Part shown: positions 36,147 through 46,500 of the stretch, in pieces
Position numbering within the stretch: the first letter of the stretch is position 1
Layout of the letters: every line of letters starts with the position of its first letter
Assembly: GCA_049999805.1 (NCBI GenBank)
Contig: JBNGIO010006370.1
Span: 249,212-313,211, forward strand
Direction of reading: 5' to 3'
DNA: 64,000 bases
Source: Folioceros fuciformis
Lineage: Eukaryota > Anthocerotophyta > Anthocerotopsida > Anthocerotales
Notes under the pieces: model-generated
What the model was told of the DNA's origin: nothing
Seen by the model: only the letters and a program-made list of their open reading frames with translations
The model's database searches: none
Program-made: the position numbers and the translations under genes

Positions 36147-36774
36147 GCTGCCAGCCACGTTGACCCATCACCAAAACATGCAGAAAGCAGATGGGAAAGT
36201 CTTTCACCTTTCAGACACCTCAGAGCCAACAAATCCAGCTTGGTCGGACAAAATCTTTGCTGATCGAACCTCCTCCACCCACGCAGGTTGGGAATCCACC
36301 CACAAGGCCTCTCTGGTTGCGCTGTGCACGAAGTCAGGATACCTGCGGCTGCTCTGCAAGGGTGGCAACAAATCAGGCCCACTGCTGCCAAGCCCATCTC
36401 TTCCACCAGATGGCACGGCAAGCTCTACGTACCTTATTCAACCTGGTGTCCCACCACAACGCAGGGTTGGACACGAATTTCCTCCACAGCGCGTCCCGCT
36501 GACTCGGATACACTGCAAAGCAGCGTCCTCCCCATCAGATTACGAGACAAGAAAAACGACTGCAAAGAACGAAGCACTCAGCACAAGGTAGCACACTCAC
36601 CGCCTATTGTGCGTTGCTCGGCCACCGGAGCCCGCAGCGATGAGAAATATCTGGGTCTGCGGGGAAGCAGCCTTGACACGATCTTCCGGCCTCCGCCACG
36701 CTTGATCATTGTTCTGGTCTCCTGCATGCAGGAATTCCAGCCCCGACACCACCGCCTGGCATTCTGCTTCAAGT
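36147..36774. other. Shared promoter region of two divergent genes
   Basis: About 630 bp between the divergent PPR and LptB-like starts. An upstream exon of the LptB-like gene with a plastid transit peptide could lie here: an acceptor-like CTGCATGCAG ends at 36731 and the frame is open from there into the ATPase. I could not place it. Confidence 0.45.
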
Positions 36775-38133
36775 ATGCTGCAGACTCCGATTCCCAGCAG
36801 CCCAAAAGCCGGTGGCGCTGGGCTCCGGATGGAGGAGGTGAGCAAGGCTTTTGGCGACAGAATCGTAGTGGATCGTGTCTCTATTGCGGTGAAGCAAGGT
36901 GAAGTGGTAAGTGAAGCCCGCTGTCACGATTCCTCACGGTCCCGTTGCCCGTTGCATTACCAGTTCCCTTGCCATGGCCATACGCTTCGATTGCTAGCAG
37001 CTCGACTAGCAGCCGACTGGAATTGTGTGTATCAGGTAGGGCTCGTAGGCCCGAATGGAGCTGGCAAGAGCACTACCTTCAACCTGCTGGTGGGCAACGA
37101 GCGACCCACCAGGGGTAGAGTGTTCTGGGAGGCTCAGGACATCACGGAGCTCTCTTTGCAGCGACGAGCCAAGCTGGGAATAGGGTACATGCCACAGGTA
37201 TGGCATGCCATCCCCACCAGCAGGTTTGCTATGCGCCCATCATCTCTGCCGGTAAAGATGACCCAGATGAAGACGAACCTGTGCTGTGTTCCCACAGGAA
37301 TGCAGCGTGTTCAAGGGGCTCTCGGTCCGTGACAACATCCTGCTCATTCTGCAAGAAACCGGTGTGCCTCCAGACGAGCATGAGCAACGGCTGCAGGTGA
37401 GTTGCCTTGTCGTGTGTGTCAGCTATCACACCACCCCCTGTGGGTTTGCTCGACATGATGATGTATATTCTGCTCATGGGCCTGGCCTCTAACAGGATTT
37501 GTTGGCAGAATGCTGCCTCCAGCACGTTCACAAGACCCATGGAAGAAGCCTATCTGGAGGAGAACGTCGTAGGGCAGTAAGTTGCAGGTACTCTTTCACC
37601 CACTGCCACCGAGCTATCCTGATGCCCATGCTGACCACCGGTACCCTCACCGCCACAACTGTGCAGGAGCTAGCTCGGGTGTTGGCATCCAACTGTGCAG
37701 GAGGCCCCCCCAAGATACTCCTGCTGGACGAGCCATTTGCTGGGGTAACCATTGTCATCTGAAGAGCCTGCAGCATCGTGGCCCTGCTTTCTGCCCAACT
37801 TCTCACTCATGCTTGCAGGTTGATCCCATCGGTGTCAGCGAGATGCAGCAGCAACTACAGCGGCTCCGTGATGTCAAGGGAATGGGGATTCTCATCACCG
37901 ACCACAATGTAGGCCAGCTCCTGGTTTTGTTGTTTTTCTCCGGCTGGACGGCGGTTGTGCTCCTTGTGAGCCCACTCTCATGTGTTGTACAGGTGACTGA
38001 GACGTTGAGAATCTGCAATCGTGCCTACATGGTGCACCAAGGCCAGGTTATGGCATCTGGGGAACCACATGTGCTGTACGAGAACACCGACGTCAAGAAG
38101 TTTTACTTGGGTGACAGGTCCAACCCAACGTGA
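36775..38133 (+). CDS. ABC transporter ATPase of the bacterial LptB family
   Basis: A stand-alone ABC ATPase (260 residues) that matches bacterial LptB, the ATPase of the lipopolysaccharide-export ABC complex, far better than eukaryotic ABC proteins. Seven exons: 36775-36906, 37036-37197, 37298-37396, 37496-37576, 37667-37744, 37819-37908, 37993-38133; 783 nt, all phase 0. Motifs in order: MEEVSKAFGDRIVVD, Walker A GPNGAGKST, RRAKLGIGYMPQ (Q-loop), SVFKGLSVRDNI, signature SLSGGERRRAELARVLA, Walker B ILLLDEPFAGVDPI, ILITDHNVTETL (H-loop), and the LptB-like end DVKKFYLGD. No transit peptide is obvious from this ATG. By inference it would act at a plastid membrane with bacterial-type permeases; partners are not in the window. 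Confidence 0.9.
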
Positions 38134-39140
38134 CTAGTTCACCCACAGGCTAGGAGAGCTTTTTTTCTAAGAGACCTCAAATTCTAACAACGTTTTTGAG
38201 AACCAAGAGACCTGTAACAAAGCTATGTGTACTACGTGCACACTTGGAAGTCCAGCGTCATGTTCGATGCGTAATGAGCTGGGCTTGTGCTGCTTGCGTG
38301 CCTATGCATCACTGAGCATGTGATTAAGAGGCATAAGTAATGACCATCTCCTCACACTTCAATCATGGTAAGACATGCTCACAAGGAAAGACCAGCCATC
38401 ATACACCAGACATGGAACTACACATCTAAGTACCCATGTACTTGAATAGCTCAAGACTATCGCTTCCAAGTACCTCCTTCTCTTTCATATGAGTCTTAAA
38501 AGAACTCGAATTGGAGCTTCCTCACAATGACCAACTACTAACAAGAGAGATGAAGATGAAAGTGCTACTACCCATCTCTACACCTTACTAAACCCCCCCC
38601 TCACAATCCTCTCCTCCCAAGCTTTCAACACAAGGCCCTTGTCTTTCAAGAAGGACTTCCACAACACAAGAAGAGGATTATTAGCAGTTGAGAATCATTC
38701 TCCTTTCCTCTCTTAATTAATTAATCCCCACCCTAGTTAGCCTCTCTTTGAAGGACAAGCATAGACCAACCCTTTTAGATCAGACCCACACACACCTTGG
38801 TTGGCTATCTATGAAGGTCTCAAAGTCAATAAACAATTAGCTCTTTAGGACAACTACAAAATAGGTCTTTACCACTTACATTTATCCTAAGGACTTACAT
38901 CTATACTAGTTCTCAATACAAGGCAAAAGTTCCTTAGATTAGATTTCAACACAGAAAAACTTCCTTACACTAGCTTTTAAAAGCCTAAGGCCAAGGCTGG
39001 ATCCAATTATCCCACTTTGCATTCCCTAGCCTCTTTGGTTACCACATTGCACGCAAATGAAATATGAAGATCTATGTGTCTCTAACGATTCCCTTCCCTC
39101 CTTTTTGTATAAACACTCAAACCCAACCCTAAGCAAGTTT
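38134..39140. other. AT-rich intergenic DNA, probably transposon-derived
   Basis: No gene is recognised. Composition changes sharply from the LptB-like gene to AT-rich, pyrimidine-rich sequence, as in the other transposon blocks of this window. Confidence 0.4.
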
Positions 39141-39200
39141 TACTAACTTTACTTTGACTACGTATAGAGTATCTTTTGTTTTCAATCATTAACTTTCTCC
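39141..39200 (+). repeat. Left copy of a ~57-bp direct repeat flanking a LINE-like insert
   Basis: Contains AACTTTACTTTGACTACGTA then TAGAGTATCTTTTGTTTTCA. The same sequence, with a few differences, recurs at 40410-40467, immediately after the LINE-like fragment. The layout is that of a target-site duplication. Confidence 0.7.
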
Positions 39201-40405
39201 ATTTGCAGGTGTCCCAGATTCAAAAAGGATGTCTCAAAGCTCACAAATATTTGTTCGCATGCGGGGTGAGGCTTGGATCAGCTTCAGCAGGGAAGGAAGC
39301 TGCGTACCCAGATTCAGGAAGGAGGGTTAGAAATGCTCTTTCTTCTGCGACTAGGATTGTTATGCCTCATGTCTTCTTGCGGTGGGAATTCAGGGGCTCC
39401 AAGCTTCTATTGTTGAGAAGGAATACAAGCATATGCAGCTTAATATTCTTCATGATTCTTCTAACCCTAGGCCCATTCGGGCATGGCTTCATTCGTGCTC
39501 AGGAAAGGGCACAAGCTTTTGGCCTAGCATCCAGGCTTTCCGAATCGCACCAACCACTTTCTCTACTGCGATGAGGTTTTGCCTTGGTTTGGTTCAACCT
39601 TTGGCCTGCTCTCTCTCCTCTTCCAACTCCAAGGCGTCTCGAGACAACTCTAGTACCCAACTTGCCCGTTATTCGGGTGGGGTCACCTGATTGCTACACA
39701 TGACGTCATGCGAGATGTCATGTTTTCATTGCCCAAGGAGGCTAGCTTTCAGCCCTTCAGGGAGTGCTTGTGTGTACACTCTACTAAATGGTGTTTCTCT
39801 TCGGGTTGATCTTTTCCTCATCCAAGGAGGTCAACAAGTTTTTATTGCTGACGTGGTCGTAATTGACCTCGCGCAGGTCATAGTTCGCGAGCATGTTATC
39901 CTCAACCCTCTAGGTTGGGCGACAGAAGTGAGTGCATCGGCCAAGGTTCATAAGTACACCCTTCTACAGGCTGGACATACCTTTATCCCCCTTGCCATTA
40001 AGACTCATAAGATCATGTGCAAGGCATATACAAGTTTTTGAAGTCTTGTGCTAAGGTAGTTCATAATAGGAAAAACGGGCTTGGTCTTCCTCGTTCATAT
40101 ATTGTAGCATTTTTTCGGCATAGGGTTTCTATTACTTTATAGTGAGTGTTGGCTAATGCCAAATATAGGATGACTACGTTGGTATGAGAGGTGGATGACT
40201 ATGTTGGTATGAGAGGCAATGTTAGCAATCCTAGTGGTAAGTAGACCCTTTCTCCTCTAGACCATGATATTTCAGGTGCTATTGGTAGTTATTAGGCTTT
40301 AGGGTTAGCCCCTAGTATTCCTATCATGGTTTATCTCCTACTCTATGGCAAGATGGATTTTTCCATCTTGTTTTTCTAAAATAAATAAACTTTTCATCAT
40401 TAACT
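39200..40405 (+). mobile_element. 5'-truncated LINE-like (non-LTR) element fragment, + copy
   Basis: Pieces of frame read like the C-terminal part of non-LTR polyproteins: RAWLHSCSGKGTSFWPS, then a FSTAMRFCLGL block, then a THDVMR-type motif near 39700, and RVDLFLIQGGQQVFIADVVV (39790-39880). That last block has the layout seen at the end of many non-LTR and related ORFs. Frame shifts separate the blocks. The 3' end reaches about 40390 with an A-rich tail (AAAATAAATAAAC), and a 57-bp direct repeat flanks the whole. The family name is inference from these motifs. Confidence 0.65.
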
Positions 40406-40409
40406 TTAC

Positions 40410-40467
40410 AAACTTTACTTTGACTACACATATAGAGTATCTTTTGTTTTCAATCTTTTAACTTTAC
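40410..40467 (+). repeat. Right copy of the ~57-bp direct repeat
   Basis: AACTTTACTTTGACTACACA then TAGAGTATCTTTTGTTTTCA; partner of 39141-39200. Confidence 0.7.
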
Positions 40468-40584
40468 TATCACTGAGAAATTTAGAAAGTTATAAAATAA
40501 TTTTACAGTTATATCATAATAAATATATCAAATATTAATTCATCTACACAAAATATTATAGATATCTTATATCTTTAAGGGATG

Positions 40585-41670
40585 AAAATATTTATTTAAT
40601 TTTAGAAAAACAAGATGGAAAACCCATTTACCCCTTAAAGACATGAGACAAATCACGAAATATACATGATCAAGACTTCGGGATAAATCACTAAACATGA
40701 CCAAGACTATGGGGGCTAGACCCCTAAAGCCGCAAAACCTAATAACTACCAATAATACCTAAGGTATCATAGTCCAAAAAGGCCGAAGGGTCTACCTACC
40801 ACTAAAGTGGATGATGCCAGAGTGGATGATGCTAGCTCTATTGCTATTGTCGTCGTCCTATATATGGTATTAGCCTATGTCTATGGTAATGCTTTGCTGA
40901 AATCTTTGGTGAAAGAATGCAACAATATACAAAAGAGGAAGATTAAGTCTATTTTTCTAATGTGAACCACTTTAGCATAAGGCTTCAAAAACTTGGAAAG
41001 TGCCTTGCAAATAGCCTAGTGGGTCTCAAAGGGCAAGTGTAATAAAGGAGTGTCTAGCTTGTAGAGGGGTGTACTTGTGAATCTTGACCGATGTGCTCCC
41101 CTAACCTACCCAACCTAAAGAGTTGAGGACAACAAGTTCATAGACCGAGACTCGTGTGGCATTTATTACGACCACATCAGAGACAAAAACCTATTGTTCT
41201 CCCCTGATGAAAAAAAGGCTAGTATGAAGAGAAACGCCCTTAAGTAGACTATATGGACACTCTCTAAAGGGCAAAAAACCAACTTCCTTGACCAAAGAAA
41301 ACATAACATTACACAAAATGTTGTGTGTAGCAATACATTGACCCCTAATTAGACAACATACAAAAATGTGTACCAAAGCTGTCTAGTGGCACCCCAGTAG
41401 CACAAGGAGATAGAACAAGACAAAGGTTGGACCAACCCTCGGTAGAATCTCATTGTAGTAGAGAATGTGCCGGTGCAAATCAAAAAGCTTGAATGTTGGG
41501 TAAAACCAAGAGGCAAGAACTTGTGCTCTTTCCTAAGCATGAATGAAGCTGTGCCCAAAGGGACCGATGGATAGAAGAATCATGAAGAAGATTGAGTTGC
41601 ACTTGCTTGTATTCCTTCTCGAGAAAAGAAGCTTGGAACCCTTAAATCCCCACCACAAGAAAAGATGAAA
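40585..41670 (-). mobile_element. LINE-like element fragment, - copy (tail-to-tail with the previous one)
   Basis: The reverse complement matches 39360-40390 over most of its length, including the GGTGGGGATTTAAGGG/GGTGGGAATTCAGGGG segment, the GGGCACAGCTTCATTC/GGGCATGGCTTCATTC segment and the distal AGAAAAACAAGATGG segment. Numerous substitutions and indels, with stops in all frames, show it is dead. The 3' ends of the two copies face each other about 190 bp apart. Confidence 0.7.
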
Positions 41671-42558
41671 ATTGAGACATATCAATCTTAGCCGTAGAAG
41701 AACATATCAACCGTAGCTGTAGAAGAAAGAGAGTCTCTAAGAGTCCCTTATAGACCCTAGGGACACCTACAAAGGGGAGGCACCTAGATGAAAAGTTATA
41801 TAGATTATTAACTGAATAGATAAAGAGTTAACAAACTTTACAAAAACAATGGCTCTCTTATGTAGAAGTTTGTGATATAGTGCTTCACTAAATCAAAACA
41901 ACCATTTCTTTCCAAAGCAAGCTCATTGGAGAGCTAAAGAAGAGCTGGAGTTGATATATATGAATGTATATATGAATGTGGTGTTGTAGCAAGCTCATTA
42001 ATGCCAAGCATGATTGCGTACTGTTGCTTCGATGCATGTAAATAATATTTAGTTAATAATTAAGTTATGCTAATAAAATGATATTAGCTGTAATTAATAA
42101 CTATTAAGTGAAGATAGTTAAAAAATGTAATATAATATAAGTTAACTAGATAGATACATAATTTGATGCGTGGATGTGGCAGCAGGTCTCAAGTAGCAGG
42201 CATAAAAGCCTAGCTCAACGGTGTTCGCTGTAGTTGTAAGCTTGTATTCTCTTACTTTCCGAGAATAGGCTTTCTCTTGAGGGAACATTCTCTTGTTGGA
42301 AATCCAATTGAGGTGTTCGTATGTGCAGTGTGCAAGATCATGCAATACAATCAAGGATTTAAGAAGCCAAGTTACAGCTTTGAGAAGTGTGAATGTAGGT
42401 GGGGGAGATTTTGTGGTGTTTAAAGGAAGCAAATGCTTCACTCTTGTAGAGTTGCAGCACCATCATGTAGTGTTTAATGTGTGTGTAATGTGGCTTGGTG
42501 TGAGTATTGTTAACTAATGAAACAGGCATGAATGCGATGTTTAACGGCACATCACGAC
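41671..42558. other. AT-rich intergenic DNA, possible LTR remnant
   Basis: No gene is recognised. Between about 42000 and 42310 the AT-rich start and the later TTGTATTCTCTTACTTTCCG resemble the R/U5 part of copia LTRs, but no internal domain is attached. One isolated unit of the minisatellite found at 42.56 kb occurs near 41935-41960. Confidence 0.35.
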
Positions 42559-42826
42559 ATTAAAGAGCTAAAGAAGAGCTAAAGTCGATACACATTAAAG
42601 AGCTAAAGTTGATACACATTAAAGGTCTAGAAGAGAGCTAAAATCAATACACATTGAAGAGCTACAGAAGAGCTGAAGTCGATACACATTAAAGAGCTAC
42701 AAAAGAGCTAAAGTCGATACACATTAAGAGCTACATAAGAGCTAAAGTCGATACACATTAAAGAGCTAAAGAAGAGCTAAAGTTGATACACATTAAAGAA
42801 CTAAAGAAGAGCTAAAGTCGATACAA
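42559..42826. repeat. 35-bp minisatellite, about 7-8 units
   Basis: Tandem units close to ACATTAAAGAGCTAAAGAAG followed by AGCTAAAGTCGATAC, with one shortened unit and point differences. Each unit is itself two AAAGAGCTAAAG-like halves, so the repeat grew from a shorter motif. It ends 70 bp before the TFIIA-gamma stop codon. Confidence 0.9.
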
Positions 42827-42893
42827 AAAGAGGGCAAACTATCCAAAATGGTGATTGGGCACTGAAAAGAGTACCCCGAAGCCATTGACCATG

Positions 42894-43328
42894 CTAATAA
42901 CCCCTTTGATAATGTTTTTGGCCATTTGTTTGTGTTGCTCTTTTTTTAGGGCGGCTATCAGGAGGTGGGTTTTGCATTATAGGATCTAGTACCTTAGCGT
43001 CGCATATAACAAGTTTCACAGATCCATCCACCTGCACATCCCTCTTGCCTTCTGTGTGAAGCACCACTTGCTTTAAAACGAAGCACCACAAGCTTTCACA
43101 ATATCGGTAGCTATCTACGTGACCTTTCAAAGTCATCTTGGAATGAACTATGTTCTTTAGGGCCTCCATTAGAGACTTGTTAAATTGCATCAAAACCTTG
43201 ACAGCAAGAATAGGTGGGATGGAGCCTTTCTCCACATGCGCACTTAGTGATTCAATCAGGCATTTTCCAATTGTGCTACCCCCATAGATCTCCAAGGGTT
43301 CTAGAACATCACTCCTCATCATGTTCAT
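42894..43328 (-). CDS. Transcription initiation factor IIA gamma chain, intronless
   Basis: Small subunit of TFIIA, which stabilises TBP on the TATA box. One uninterrupted frame of 144 residues with an ATG at 43328. The core aligns with plant TFIIA-S: EIYGGSTIGKCLIESL, then IPPILAVKVLMQFNKS, ALKNIVHSKMTLKGHVDSYR, then SLWCFVLKQ and VKLVICDAKVLDP. It has an N-terminal extension of about ten residues and a basic C-terminal tail of about 28 residues beyond the usual end. The single exon, the diverged residues and the position beside transposon and satellite DNA suggest a retrocopy; the frame is nevertheless intact. Whether it is expressed is unknown. Confidence 0.85.
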   Translation of the reverse strand: MNMMRSDVLEPLEIYGGSTIGKCLIESLSAHVEKGSIPPILAVKVLMQFNKSLMEALKNIVHSKMTLKGHVDSYRYCESLWCFVLKQVVLHTEGKRDVQVDGSVKLVICDAKVLDPIMQNPPPDSRPKKRATQTNGQKHYQRGY

Positions 43329-43424
43329 CTAAAATGATCGAAAATTAGTTAGGTATCTCATACATCTATAGGCTTTAGGCGTCAAAAGTTTCTTGGAAAT
43401 CTTGTTGAACTCCGAGAAAAGATC

Positions 43425-43450
43425 TGGTTGCTTATGATCATAAGCAACCA
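43425..43450. repeat. Perfect 26-bp palindrome between divergent genes
   Basis: TGGTTGCTTATGA followed immediately by its exact reverse complement. It lies in the 195-bp spacer between the TFIIA-gamma start (43328) and the DNA ligase start (43524), so it could be a regulatory or cruciform-forming site. There is no loop. Confidence 0.9.
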
Positions 43451-43523
43451 ATTGGGTTTAGGCACCTAAGTACCAGGCTACCAGCCCCAGGTATTGGCAG
43501 CTGAAGCCAGTTGGAAGGGATCT

Positions 43524-46500
43524 ATGGATAGTTCTAGCCTTATGTGCACACTACGGGGCGGGTCGTCGTGGTTCTCGGCCCGGAGGCCCCTCTGGGAGAT
43601 AGCCGGTCATGGCTGCGCCAGTCTCACCCGCCTGCACGACCGAGCGGTAACACATTCCCAGTTCTTGCCCCAACTCCTGGCGCAGCACCTCCGTTACCAC
43701 GGTCCTCTGCGCTTGCCTTCGTCGCGCGGCACAATGTCGGGGCGCACGGTGCAGGACATGCTGATGCAGGCCGCACGGGCGCAGGCCAGAGCAGGCCGCC
43801 CTCCGGTCTCGCACAACAAGGGCCAAGACAAGGAAAAGGACAAGGACAAGGAGGCGGAAGAAAGCAAGCAGGTGGGGGACAATCAGCAATCCACGGCTGA
43901 CGCCGCTGCGGAGGAGCTGCTGAAGAAGCACCACAACTTCGATCCCGCCGCAGCGGTTTTCTGGAAGCAGGGGGATCGAGTGCCGTTTCTCTTCCTTGCC
44001 AAGGCGTTCGAATGTACGTTGCTGGCCCCAGGACCGGATTTTGAACAATTTGTTTGCTGGCCGACATGTTTGTGACTGGTGTGTTGCGTGGCAGTGATCG
44101 CCAATGAGTCGGGTAGGCTGGCGATGACGGACATCTTGAGCAATGTCTTTCGCACGGTCATTGCCTGTCAGCCGAGCGATCTGTTGGCGGTGGTTTATCT
44201 CGCGGCGAATAGAATTGCGCCTGCGCACGAGGGCTTAGAGCTCGGGATAGGGGATGCTGCCATCATCAAATGTTTGGCGGAGACGTTCGGGAAGAAGGAT
44301 GAGCATATCAAGTCGCAGCTGAAGGTGGAGGCGACGTCCTCTTTGCTGTCTGAAGAACTGCGGTGAAGTGGAAGTCGTATTCATGACTTAATTTTGGATA
44401 TTCGCAGGGCCTCGGAGATCTTGGTCTCGTGGCAAAAGCCAACCGGTCCATGCAGCGCTTGATGTCCAGGCCTGCTCCTCTGACCTGTGTGAAGGTTTTG
44501 GAGGTATTCCGGGTCATTGCCAAGGCAAGCCGCTGACACTGCACCATGAACTCAGGTCCTTCAAGCCCTTCATGCAAGCTTTGAGTTATTTGGAACCATC
44601 TCAGAACATTTGTGTCCGAGCTGTGAAGTTTCGTATTCCCACTTGCAGTTCTGAAATGTCTTCAGGAAAGTGGGAAAGATAGCCAGGATAAGAAGCGAGC
44701 TAAAATCAAATCTCTTATTGTGGCAGCCACTGACTGCGAACCTCAGTATGTGATCCGCCTACTTCAGGTTGGTGTTCCGTTCCCACGAGCCTTTGCTAGG
44801 TTCTGTTAGGTACTTCAAGTCTAGTGAGCATATTCCTTAAGAACAGCCTAGTGTCGTGGTTGCGACTCCAGGGAAAGACAAGAATCGGGTTGGCAGAGAA
44901 GACGGTGTTAGCTGCGTTGGCTCAATCGGCTGTCCTGTCGGAGCAGCCTCGAGTTCCGACTGCACAATTACCCAGCCGGATCGAGGAGGTTAGTTTCCCT
45001 GATCCGTAGCTCATCAAACAGTTTCGCCTGCTTGACCAGTGCGTTAAACCCTGCTATGGAGTAACTGCTCAAATTATCTTCAGAGTCCCCTAATTTTTTT
45101 TCAGTTTCTGTGCTACTCCAGACTTTAAATATTTCCTTTGTGTTGTCTGCAGGCGCTTCAAATAATGAAGCGAACCTACTCTGTCCTGCCGATATACGAC
45201 AAGATTGTTCCTGCCCTTTTGAAGGATGGAATCCGAAAGCTACCTGATGTCTGCAGATTCACTCTGGGAGTACCGATCGGGCCAATGCTGGCCAAACCTA
45301 CGAAGGGTGTGTCTGAAATATTGGATAAATTTCAGGGAACCTTGTTCACTTGCGAGTACAAGTACGATGGAGAACGGGCACAGGTATTTGTTGCCACATG
45401 CATGTGACTCAAGCGCCAAGAGGAACTAAAGTGCAAAGCCTACTTCAGCAGATGGCATATGGACCAAAGTTCCTCTTACTCCTGGAGCTAACCCCTTTGT
45501 ATTGTTGCATGATCTGCAGATCCACTACCTAGAAGACGGTTCAGTGGAAATATACAGCAGAAATGCAGAACGAAACACTGGGAAGTTTCCTGATATAGTG
45601 GCGTCTGTAAACAGGTGCTTAAATTTGCTGCCTTGTCCCTTCCCCGGTCACCACGCTTCTCTGGCCATGTGTTGCTATCAATTCATCCTGTATTGCTCGT
45701 TACAGCTTCAAGAAACCTGAGGTGACATCCTTTGTGCTGGACTGTGAAGTAGTGGCATATGATCGAGATAACAACAAGATTCTACCATTCCAGGTTTTGC
45801 CATGTGAACATTTGGCCTGACTCAGCTATATTTTTTGCTACTCGTGTGATCAGAAACTTACCTCCGCTTTTATTGAACGCAGGTTAGCATGTTCGTAGTC
45901 GACACCTCGTGGCGTTGCATGTGAAGCCCTTGGTCCAAGGTTTGGATGTAAAGCATTGGTGTCTGCTGCAGGTTCTGAGCACCAGAGCTAGAAAAGGAGT
46001 TATTGTTGAGGACATCAAAGTCCAAATATGCCTGTTTGCCTTTGACTTGTTATACCTCAATGGCAGGGAGCTCCTGCAAGAACAGCTTAGTGTCCGACGA
46101 GAGGTATTGGGCTACATTGTATAGCACTTTTTTATTTATCTTGTTAAAATGCTGTGACCTCCATCCAACCACAGATTTTTGACTTGAGTGCTGTGTAGTT
46201 ACTTTACAACTCATTTCAAGAGACACCAGGGAGATTTCAATTTGCAGTGGCAACATCTAGTAATGAGCTTGATGAAATACAACTGTTCCTTGACGATGCA
46301 GTTAATCACTGGTAAGTGTCTCAACCTGGAGTATGTGATTAAAGCTTTTTTTTGGGTCCCTTTACTCTCTCCTTATAAGAACTGTTCTGGTCCGGCATCT
46401 AGCTGTGAAGGACTGATTGTGAAGACTTTGGATAAAGATGCTACTTATGAACCATCTAAGCGCTCGCAGAAGTGGCTGAAGTTGAAGAAGGATTACATGG

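Noticed and set aside
42559-42826. CRISPR-like array
   Set aside because: Units are directly adjacent without unique spacers and the genome is a plant; it is a minisatellite.
44408-44503. GT donor at 44504 as the end of LIG1 exon 3
   Set aside because: It would drop the conserved VFRVIAK stretch; reading through to a GC donor at 44525 restores the family sequence.
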